Assembly: GCA_963838205.1 (NCBI GenBank) | Contig: CAWIQF010000013.1 | Location: forward strand, 62,001-126,000 | Length of the DNA: 64,000 bases | Direction: 5' to 3' | Source: CAIVVT01 sp963838205 | Lineage (GTDB): Bacteria > Acidobacteriota > Terriglobia > Bryobacterales > Bryobacteraceae | Part shown: positions 9,343 to 17,149 of the stretch, piece after piece | Layout: each line of letters opens with the position of its first letter | How positions within the stretch are numbered: position 1 is the first letter of the stretch | Translations under genes and position numbers: made by a program | The notes under the pieces: generated by a model | Database searches by the model: none | What the model saw: the letters and a program-made list of their open reading frames with translations, nothing else | Told to the model about the DNA's origin: nothing

Positions 9343-10073
9343 AGCACACCTGCCAGGCGTTCGCAGAACAATCCCGCTAGCCTGCCCAGCGCCTCCAGTA
9401 CCGCCGCGGAGGAGAGGCGCGGGCTGGGGAAACTGTATTTGATCGGCACCTCCGCGCATTTCAAGCGGCGGCAGAAGACCTTGATCTCGGTCTGGAAAAA
9501 ATGCGCGCGGCTGCGAATCCCGCGTGCCAACACCATCTTCAGCGCGTCCCGAGTAAACAGTTCGTATCCGCTGGTCATGTCTGTGAGCCGCGTTCCCAGC
9601 AGCAGGTTCGTCAGCACCGTCCCCGCGCGCGAGATGAACCGCCTCTTGAACGAAGCTTCTTCGCATCGTCCACCGCGCCCGAACCGTGTCCCAAAAACAC
9701 AATCGTAACCCTGCAACATCGTCTCGAAGAACTGCGGCGCATCGGCCGGATCGTGCGAGAATCCGGCGTCAATCTCCAATATCCAGTCGCACCCTGCCGC
9801 GAGTGCGGCCCGATAACCGCACACATATGCGTCAACCACACAGCGGTTCTCCGGTGCCCAGACCACTTCGAGACGGGGTTCCGTGCGCGCCTCGTCTTCC
9901 AGTAATGCACGCGTTCCATCGGTGCTCGCTCTGTCGATGACTACAAAAAGCCGCAGCTTACGGAACGGGAACCGCTCGCATTGGTTAAGCAACGACCGCA
10001 CAAATGAAACGCAATTGTCCGCCTCGTTCGCCATCGGGCATGTGATCCCGAGATAGAGGCTACGCACGTCCAC
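9339..10073 (-). CDS. Glycosyltransferase family 2
   Basis: 244 residues from GTG 10073. A GT-A fold runs throughout: LYLGITCPMANEADNCVSFVRSLL, KLRLFVVIDRASTDGTRALLEDEA, VVDAYVCGYRAALAAGCDWILEIDAGFSHDPADAPQF, GYDCVFGTRF, then TNLLLGTRLTDMTSGYELFTRDAL and FFQTEIKVFCRRLKCAEVPIKYSFP. The ID-AGFSHDP stretch is the metal/nucleotide motif. It resembles the catalytic part of dolichol-phosphate mannose synthase-like enzymes but has no membrane helices, so it is probably a soluble or peripheral transferase. It is coupled by overlap to the STELLO-like gene. Confidence 0.88.
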   Translation of the reverse strand: MDVRSLYLGITCPMANEADNCVSFVRSLLNQCERFPFRKLRLFVVIDRASTDGTRALLEDEARTEPRLEVVWAPENRCVVDAYVCGYRAALAAGCDWILEIDAGFSHDPADAPQFFETMLQGYDCVFGTRFGRGGRCEEASFKRRFISRAGTVLTNLLLGTRLTDMTSGYELFTRDALKMVLARGIRSRAHFFQTEIKVFCRRLKCAEVPIKYSFPSPRLSSAAVLEALGRLAGLFCERLAGVL

Positions 10074-10388
10074 TGGCTCTCATCCTTACTCGCCACGCCG
10101 ATCCCCGGCTGGCCGCCTGATTTCGTTGCGCGGATCCTTGAGCGACCCACCATGATAGCAACTTGCAAAGGCAGGACCTGGACCGGATCGACGCTGTAGC
10201 CAGCGCGCTGGAAAATGCGGCCAAAGGTCTGCCCGTCGGTCCGTGATCCACATTGCCGGGATCTGACTGTGTGGACGCGTTCGCAGGCGTCGCACGCGGT
10301 GTATGCTGAATTCATCGGACCGGGCAGAGGAAGAGTGTTGTGGCGGAATCCGAGCGACTGCCCGGCGGATCTCTTCTAAGTTAACGCC
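10074..10388. other. Intergenic region between divergent glycan genes
   Basis: No coding region was supported; the frames present lack protein features. The leftward GT2 and the rightward deacetylase diverge from here, so both promoters should lie within it. No operator or riboswitch was recognised. Confidence 0.5.
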
Positions 10389-11153
10389 GTGAAGGGCACA
10401 CTGCTGATTGTGAACGCCGACGATTTAGGGGCTACCGGTCCCGTGAACGATGCGATTTTCTCGCTCATGGATCGGGGACTCGTCACTTCGGCCACAGTTC
10501 TCGCCAACGGCGCTGCGTTCACCGACGCTGCTGCGCGTCTGAAGAACTATCCCCGGTGCTCCTTCGGGGTCCATCTCAATCTAAGCGTCTTCCCGCCCCT
10601 CCACCCTACCCCAGGCCTGGCGCCCATTTTGGACGCGGCGGGGCATATGTCGAAGGCGCGGCTGGATCGCGTTCGCTGGACTCCGTCTCTTTGTCGCGCG
10701 ATGTACGTGGAACTCTCGGCCCAGGTTGAGCGGTGTCTGGAAGCCGGCATGATCGTAAGCCATTTCGACTCGCATCACCACACCCACACAATTCCATGGC
10801 TTCTTCCGGTTCTCGTCGGACTTCGAGATCGATTCGGCGTGTCGAGAATGAGGGGCACCATCAACATCCTGCCCATGGAGAGCATGGCGAGAAAAAGAAG
10901 GATCAAGAAGGCTCTATTTGGGTTCCTCATGAGAACGGTGGTTCGGGCGCGGATTCCGGAAGGAATGGGGAGTTTCATCGATTTTTATACGCGGCACGAA
11001 AAGCGGATGAGTTTCGATTGGCGGTCGATCGAACTCATGGTGCATCCCGGCGCCACGTCGCCGCAGGGGCTTTACGAAGAAGTTCTGCTGCAGAAGGATT
11101 GGCTGAGTCAGCTCCCATTCCCCGCGCGACTGGGAACCTACTTCGACTTGTAG
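10389..11153 (+). CDS. ChbG/HpnK family (YdjC-like) carbohydrate deacetylase
   Basis: 254 residues from GTG 10389. The family metal site is visible: VNADDLG at the N-terminus, FGVHLNLS, and the histidine cluster FDSHHHTH near residue 130. The C-terminal ELMVHPG is also conserved. Members remove N-acetyl groups from chito-oligosaccharides (ChbG) or acetylglucosaminyl-hopanoids (HpnK). Here the neighbours are glycosyltransferases, so the substrate is probably a sugar in the surface polysaccharide or a lipid-linked intermediate; this is inferred. Confidence 0.88.
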   Translation: MKGTLLIVNADDLGATGPVNDAIFSLMDRGLVTSATVLANGAAFTDAAARLKNYPRCSFGVHLNLSVFPPLHPTPGLAPILDAAGHMSKARLDRVRWTPSLCRAMYVELSAQVERCLEAGMIVSHFDSHHHTHTIPWLLPVLVGLRDRFGVSRMRGTINILPMESMARKRRIKKALFGFLMRTVVRARIPEGMGSFIDFYTRHEKRMSFDWRSIELMVHPGATSPQGLYEEVLLQKDWLSQLPFPARLGTYFDL

Positions 11154-11413
11154 CATTATCCAAGCCACATAGCGTCGGGCGGGGCTAGTGGCTTGTCGCG
11201 GAGGAAACGTCATCGAGTTGTAACTATAAGGAGCGGTAGCCGCACCGCTCCACAACCGCTCCGAGCCGTGACCGAAAGGAGCAGTTTGCCGGATAGTAAC
11301 GTATTCATAGAGACAGGAACAAGCAAGTCGCTGGCCCGGCATGTGGAAAGACTCCATATGATACCGGCTGGCCGATAGGTAAGGATGTAAGCATTGCTAT
11401 TCCAAGGCTGGGA

Positions 11414-12592
11414 ATGAGCCACGTACGCCTCGCTCTGGTTACCCATCTCTGGCCGGTGCCAGGCGCACCGCATGCCGGAAAGCCGATTTATGAAACGGCC
11501 CTGCGGCTGCGCGATGCAGTAGAGATCGAAGTCTTCGTTCCAGCTCCTCGCTACCCGCGGCCGCGTTGGCTCCAACCGGCTCGTTTCGCTTACCATCGCG
11601 TTGATCCCGGACAGGCTCCGCCGGGCCTGAAAACGCACTATCTGGAGTACTCTACGGTTCCCGGGATTGGACGCGCGTTCAATGGGCTGTGGACCCAAAG
11701 GGCACTCGAACCGGCGTTGCGCGCATGGAGCCCGGATGTCATTCTGTCCTATTGGTTGTACCCAACCGCGTGGGCCGCGCTGCGCGTTGGACGCCGCCTC
11801 GGTGTGCCCGTCATCGTGGGATCTCGCGGCTCTGACCTGCATCGCATGCCGGATGCTTTGGTCCGCCGGATGACATCGGCTACGCTGCGGAACGCGGATG
11901 CGGTCATTACGGTGACCGAAGATTTGCGCGGCGCGGCGATCCGTCTGGGTGCCAGTCCCGCCAGCACCCACTCGATCCCCAACGGGTGTGATCTTCGCGT
12001 TTTTCACCCGATCGAGCGGATCGATGCACGCCGCGCCTTGGGTTTGCCGGTTGATGGAAGACTGCTGCTCCAGGTCGGAAACCTGATTTCGAGCAAGGGC
12101 ATCTTCGACCTATGGAGTGCTTTCGAAATGCTCGCGGCGAGTTACCCGAACCTGCGGCTGGCCTTGGTCGGCGAGGGGCCCGCCGAAGCCGCGGTCCGGG
12201 AGCGGGCCAAGGCGTCGGGGCTCATCCAACATCTGCTCCTGCCCGGCGCTCGTCCTGCTGCGGAGATCGCATTGTGGCTCAATGCAGCGAACGTAGTCTG
12301 CCTCGCCAGCCATGGCGAAGGCTGCCCGAATGTGGTCATCGAAGCGCTCTGTTGCGGTCGGCCCGTTGTAGGCTCAGATGTCGGAGGAATCCCGGAACTG
12401 GTCGTTGAGGGATGCGGGCTGTTAGCTCCGGCCAGGAACCCGTCGGCCTTGGCGAGAGCTATTTCGCAAGCGCTGGAAACGGTGTGGGAGCCGCATGCCA
12501 TTGCCGCTAGCTTTAGCCGAAGCTGGGAGGATGTGGCCAGGGAAACACTGGCGATTTGTATGGCATGCCTGCCGCATTCCGGCGTGAAATGA
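11414..12592 (+). CDS. Glycosyltransferase family 4
   Basis: 392 residues with a GT-B fold. The N-terminal domain holds LALVTHLWPVPGAPHAGKPIYETALRL, WSPDVILSYWLYPTAWAALRVGRRLGVPVIVGSRGSDLH and DAVITVTEDLRGAAIRLGA. The C-terminal domain has GRLLLQVGNLISSKGIFDL and the nucleotide-sugar motif GEGCPNVVIEALCCGRPVVGSDVGGIPELV with the EX7E pattern. Such teichuronic acid/exopolysaccharide enzymes use retaining chemistry. A 260-bp gap with nothing recognisable separates it from the deacetylase gene. Confidence 0.93.
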   Translation: MSHVRLALVTHLWPVPGAPHAGKPIYETALRLRDAVEIEVFVPAPRYPRPRWLQPARFAYHRVDPGQAPPGLKTHYLEYSTVPGIGRAFNGLWTQRALEPALRAWSPDVILSYWLYPTAWAALRVGRRLGVPVIVGSRGSDLHRMPDALVRRMTSATLRNADAVITVTEDLRGAAIRLGASPASTHSIPNGCDLRVFHPIERIDARRALGLPVDGRLLLQVGNLISSKGIFDLWSAFEMLAASYPNLRLALVGEGPAEAAVRERAKASGLIQHLLLPGARPAAEIALWLNAANVVCLASHGEGCPNVVIEALCCGRPVVGSDVGGIPELVVEGCGLLAPARNPSALARAISQALETVWEPHAIAASFSRSWEDVARETLAICMACLPHSGVK

Positions 12593-12665
12593 CTCCAACC
12601 GTGACTCCACCGACGTTCGTTCTACGTTGCTCCCGCTATGATAAGTAAGGAGGCGGCAGATCTTC

Positions 12666-13742
12666 TTGGGTCTTACGATTGCCCACGTAAATTATTCGCT
12701 AAAGGTCGGCGGGGCGGAGGTTCTGATCGCGCAGCTTTGCCGCCTCTATCGTGAGCGCGGGCACTCCGTTGAAGTGCACGGTCTCCAATACGGAGGCATC
12801 ATCGGCGATCGATTGAGTCGGGAGGGCTTTCCGGTGTTTGTCCATGGCCCCGGGTCCCGTTGGCATGCCACTCGGAGTCTGATTCGGGCGTTCCGCCGCA
12901 GCCGCCCCGATGTGGTCCATTGCCATAACGCATTGGTTACCAGTTGGGTTGTCCCCGCCGCGCGTTGGGCCGGAGTTCCAGTGATCGTCAGCACACGCCA
13001 TGGGTTGGTTCCTCCCCCGTTTCGATTCTGGCGAGAGTTGCAATTCGCTTGTGCGTCCCACTGGGTCAAGGCCGTCGTCGGAGTGTGCCAGGCCACTACC
13101 AGCAATCTCGCCCTGGCGCCGTTCGCCGTCCGCGATCGACTCATCACTATTTACAACGGCGCTTCACCTGCTCCGCAACCGGTTACGCCGCTCGACTTGC
13201 CGAAGCGCGGTTTCACATTGGTATACGTTGGACGGCTTGCCGCGCCTAAGGACTTCCCGACGTTGCTCAAGGCTCTGGCCCTGGTCCGGACCAGTAGAAA
13301 GGACGTTTTTCTGTGGGTGGTCGGCGACGGTGTTCTGCGGCCCTCGGTCGAGAAGCTATGCGCTGAATTGGGCTTGAACGAGGCCGTTACTTTCTGGGGC
13401 GAAAGAGCCGACACGGGCGCCTTTTTCAATGCGGCCGACGTCTGTGTGCTCTCTTCCAAGAGCGAAGGGTTGCCGATCTCTCTGCTGGAGGCTATGGCCG
13501 CCGGCCGGCCTGTCGTAGCCGCAGCGCCCGGCGCCGTTCCGGAGATCGTCGAAGGGGGCCGATGTGGCTTCGTCGTCCCAATTGGTTCCGTCCAGGGCTT
13601 TGCGCAAGCGATTCTGCGCCTCGCAGGCGATCCATCTCTATGTGCCTCCCTGGGAGCGGCGGCGCGCGTCCACTATCTCCAACACTTTACTGCGGAGCGC
13701 ATGGCTGACAGATACCTTGAGCTATATCGGACTGGTAAGTGA
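12666..13742 (+). CDS. Glycosyltransferase family 4
   Basis: 358 residues from TTG 12666, with AAGGAGG about 12 bases upstream, which supports the start although the spacing is long. GT-B fold: IAHVNYSLKVGGAEVLIAQLCRLYRERGHSVEV, RPDVVHCHNALVTSWVVPAARWAGVPVIVSTRHG, FTLVYVGRLAAPKDFPTLLKAL and SEGLPISLLEAMAAGRPVVAAAPGAVPEIVEGG (EX7E). It is likely a cytoplasmic face enzyme adding one sugar of the same polysaccharide. Its stop overlaps the start of the next gene by four bases. Confidence 0.93.
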   Translation: MGLTIAHVNYSLKVGGAEVLIAQLCRLYRERGHSVEVHGLQYGGIIGDRLSREGFPVFVHGPGSRWHATRSLIRAFRRSRPDVVHCHNALVTSWVVPAARWAGVPVIVSTRHGLVPPPFRFWRELQFACASHWVKAVVGVCQATTSNLALAPFAVRDRLITIYNGASPAPQPVTPLDLPKRGFTLVYVGRLAAPKDFPTLLKALALVRTSRKDVFLWVVGDGVLRPSVEKLCAELGLNEAVTFWGERADTGAFFNAADVCVLSSKSEGLPISLLEAMAAGRPVVAAAPGAVPEIVEGGRCGFVVPIGSVQGFAQAILRLAGDPSLCASLGAAARVHYLQHFTAERMADRYLELYRTGK

Positions 13743-14902
13743 ACGCTGCTGCCTGGATCTTATGTTCTTGTCTCGCCTGGGTACTCTGGGTAATCGCCGG
13801 CTACCCGCTCTGGCTTGCGCTGCGCGCTCATTTCTGGAGCCGCCCGCCGCGCACCGGTCCCTTCGCGCCCGCAATATCGGCCGTCATCCCGGTTCACAAT
13901 GGCGTCCGATTCCTTAGTGCCAAATTGGAAAGCGTCCTAAGTTCAGACTACCCGCCGGATAAACTCAACATTCTGATTCTGTCGGACGGTTCTGATGATG
14001 GGACAGATGATTTGGCGGCAGATTTCGCAAGTCAGTTTCCAGATAGAATCCGTTTCCTCAGGCTTGCCCGCGCCGGCAAGGCTGCAACCCTGAATGTCGC
14101 CTTGGCCGAAGTGAGTTCCGACGTTTTGCTATTCACCGATGTCCGCCAGCGGTTGGACCCCGCCTGCGTTCGATATCTGGCGGAGCCAATGCACGACCCT
14201 CAGGTTGGCGTGGTGAGCGGCGATCTGCTGATCCTGGCCGGGGAATCCGCCGAAGAATCCAACGTCGGTCTGTATCGGCGCTACGAAAGCTGGATTCGCA
14301 AAAACCTAAGCTCCACCGATTCTCTGTTGGGCGCGACCGGGTCGATCTATGCCATTCGTCGCGCCCTGGCTCATTCTATGCCGAAGGACTGCATTCTCGA
14401 CGATGTTTGGCTACCCATGCAGGCAGTGCTCGCTGGATACCGCTCCGTTTGGAACGAGCGTGCGATTGCTTGGGATTTCCCCACTGGTCTGCAAGAGGAG
14501 TTTGTCCGGAAGGTGAGAACACAAGCTGGTGTGTTTCAGCTTCTTTGGCAACTGCCGGGTCTGTTTTCTGTGCGCAATCGACTGCGCTGGCCCTTCTGCG
14601 TCTTGAAATTTGGCCGCTTGCTTATGCCCGAGGTTCTGCTGACTTGTCTTTTGGTCAGTTTCTGGTTGCCGGCGCCCCTGCGCTGGTTCATCTCAGCGGG
14701 TCAGTTGCTTTTCTACGCTTTGGCGATGCTCGATGTCTTTGTGCCGGAAGGCAGTTTGTTTAAACGCGCGACAACTCCCATCCGCGCATTCGTTGTCCTG
14801 TTAACGGCAGCCTTGTTTGCTGTTTCATTCTTCTTTACGACACCTGATAAGCTCTGGAAGCGCACGCATGTTCGCACACCCCGGCACGGCCCGCCAGCCT
14901 AG
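13739..14902 (+). CDS. Membrane glycosyltransferase family 2 (exopolysaccharide polymerising type)
   Basis: 387 residues from GTG 13739, overlapping the GT4 gene (GTGA). A transmembrane helix at residues 5-25 precedes the GT2 domain: ISAVIPVHNGVRFLSAKLESVLSSDYPPDKLNILILSDGSDDGTDDL, RAGKAATLNVAL, VLLFTDVRQRLDP, LGATGSIYAIRR and DDVWLPMQAVLAGYRSVWNERA. QEEFVRKVRTQAG occupies the place of the Q-x-x-R-W motif of processive synthases. Three hydrophobic segments follow at about 285-375. It is the last host gene before the prophage, whose first gene ends only 28 bp downstream. Confidence 0.9.
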   Translation: MNAAAWILCSCLAWVLWVIAGYPLWLALRAHFWSRPPRTGPFAPAISAVIPVHNGVRFLSAKLESVLSSDYPPDKLNILILSDGSDDGTDDLAADFASQFPDRIRFLRLARAGKAATLNVALAEVSSDVLLFTDVRQRLDPACVRYLAEPMHDPQVGVVSGDLLILAGESAEESNVGLYRRYESWIRKNLSSTDSLLGATGSIYAIRRALAHSMPKDCILDDVWLPMQAVLAGYRSVWNERAIAWDFPTGLQEEFVRKVRTQAGVFQLLWQLPGLFSVRNRLRWPFCVLKFGRLLMPEVLLTCLLVSFWLPAPLRWFISAGQLLFYALAMLDVFVPEGSLFKRATTPIRAFVVLLTAALFAVSFFFTTPDKLWKRTHVRTPRHGPPA

Positions 14903-14930
14903 TAATCGTTGTTCAGTCAATGGGACATAT

Positions 14931-17146
14931 TTATTTTGCAGTAACTTCTCCACCTGTCTCGACGCTTCCACCCATCAGCGTCCCAGGGCCGCTCGGCAGG
15001 TAGATAAACGCGCCAATATCCTTCTTGCCGAGAATGCTCCGATTCAATAGCGCAGCCGGGAACGCGAGCGGCGATGTTGGACTCCAGCCGTACTGGACGG
15101 TTGATGACAAGTCTGCCCCGGCGTTATGCGCGGGCGATGAACTCGCGAGTGTAACATTGTTGCTAGCCAACGCGGCAAAGAGCGGGTCACCCGTCTTGTC
15201 CTGCGCGCCGGCCTGCCCCCAAGCTGACAGCGTGCTGTAATACGACCCCTCGGAATAGATGAAATTGCTCTGCTGCGTGCCGTAAATGTTGAAGTTCGAC
15301 GTGAAGCCCGTTCCGTCCGACGTGAAAATGACTTGGGCGCCCGGAACCGTCGTCCAGAAGATGTTGTTTTCGACCACGCCGAACGTGCCGCTATTGTTGG
15401 CGAAGCCACGGTAGGAGAAGCCGGCGAACGTATTGTAATAGAGATAGTTTCCGGTGGCATTCGTTGCGATGACGCACTGATACTCATTCACACTGATATT
15501 GTCGTAAATGTAATTACCAGTGGAGCCGCCGATCAGGTCGGTTGTAAGGCTCAGCAGTCCCTGCTCGCCGATGGAACGACTGTAGCGGTACGTGTTGTAA
15601 TTCGAGGCGTCCTGAAGTTGCGTGCAGTAGTTGCCATTGTTCTGGCAATCGCTGTATTCGATGAGCGTGTTTGTGCATTTCGTGCAATAGACGCCGTGCC
15701 CGCTGCCACCCTGATAGACCGTGGCCGCCGTGTGGATGTAGTTACGGTAGAACGTGTTGTGGCTGAACGTATATGAATCAATGCCGTAGATCGTCCCGTC
15801 CTTGTTGACGTATGAGCCGCTGCCGTTGTTATCCCACAAGTCGCAGTACAGGATCTGGTTGTGAGCGGGCCGCGAGTTGGTTCCGTGGTTCATACCGCGC
15901 ACCAGTGCCCGCATGAACATGAGGTTTTGAAACGTCAGATAGCTTTGGCCATAGACCCTTACGTCGTAATCAATCGTCGGCCACTCGACCTTGGCGATAT
16001 TGCCGGACGTCGCCACCCAGACGATCGAGGACAGGCCGGCGTTCGATCCGGTGATGTCCCACTGGCCCGGGCTGACGCTGCTGCCGGCGCCGGAATTCTG
16101 CGCGTACTCCGTGATGCTGGATATGTCATTTCCGTACCACACGCGAGTCAGGTTGATTGGGGCGGACGTGAGAGGATTTGTGGTGAGAGTAGAGAACAGA
16201 TAGGTGCTCGCCGGGAGAGATGGGTCCGTGGCCGAGATCTGGAAGTAGTCGAAGTATGAGGTCTGGGAGGCGACGCCGCTGTAGCCCATGCTTACGCGGG
16301 TGATGTTGGCCGAGCCTGTGTTGACGCCGCTCTGGGCAAACTCAAGACTCCAACCGCTCCCGCTGTTCAGCCAGATATCTATCTCGCCCACGGTTGCGCT
16401 GATCACCACCCGCGCTTTTACCTTGTACCAGGTGGATGACGCGATCGCTGTCGTCCCGTAGAATTCCTGGCTGCCTGCTGCCGCGGCGTAGTTATAGATG
16501 CGCAGTCTGTTCGGCGTCGGGTCGCTACTCGATGAGAAGCATGACCGCGACGATCGGGCTGCCGCCGTTGCCAAATTGCCCGACATAGGTCCGCGCCGCG
16601 GCTGAAGCGCCCGCCTGGACCCAAGTCTCGAACCAGTACTCCGTCCCATTGGCGCCGTTCCAGGCGCACTGCTGGGCTGACCCGAGAGCCGCGCCATAAC
16701 TGCCGCCGCCGGAGGGCCCCGTAATCCCAAACCCGGCCCAAGTGTTCACGCTGCCCTGCGTCGCGCTCCAGGTGGCGCTGTAGGCGCCCGACTTCGAATG
16801 TGTCCTGCAGGGCATAGGAGCCGCCGCCGCGGCCCCAATGCGCCGGCGCCGTCGCGCCGTCCAGGATCGGCTTGTTGCCGCTGCCGTAGTCGGCGAAAGT
16901 GATCTGACTCCCGCTCGTGCCGGAGGACGGCGGCAGGAGCTTCTCGTGCCAGATGCAGCCGCGCTGAAATAGGATGGAGTCTCCGGGGCTGAAGGTCTGC
17001 GCGTTGACGTGTGCGATTGTCAGCCAGGGCGTCGATGTGCTCGTGCCGTTGTTCGAATCGCTGCCGGTGACGACGCAGTTGTCAACGTAATAGGTGGTTG
17101 CCCTGGCCGACGTGGCCAGCAGCAGAAGGAGCAAAGTTTTCTTCAT
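14931..17146 (-). pseudogene. Right-handed parallel beta-helix protein with signal peptide, two frameshifts
   Basis: This is homologous to the intact copy at 56584. The N-terminus MKKTLLLLLLATSARATTYYVDNC is a signal peptide. The body has GDSILFQRGCIWHEKLLPPSS, a laminin-G-like SEYWFET...GQF region, then many beta-helix coils rich in N and Y, and it ends LMGGSVETGGEVTAK. Alignment with the right copy shows two single-base insertions, an extra base at about 16793 (TTCGAAGTC for TTCGAGTC) and one at about 16539. The reading frame therefore changes twice, and the longest open part is 14931-16730. It is probably a tail-spike or secreted polysaccharide-binding/degrading protein of the prophage, and is the last gene at this end. 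Confidence 0.8.
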
Positions 17147-17149
17147 CGG

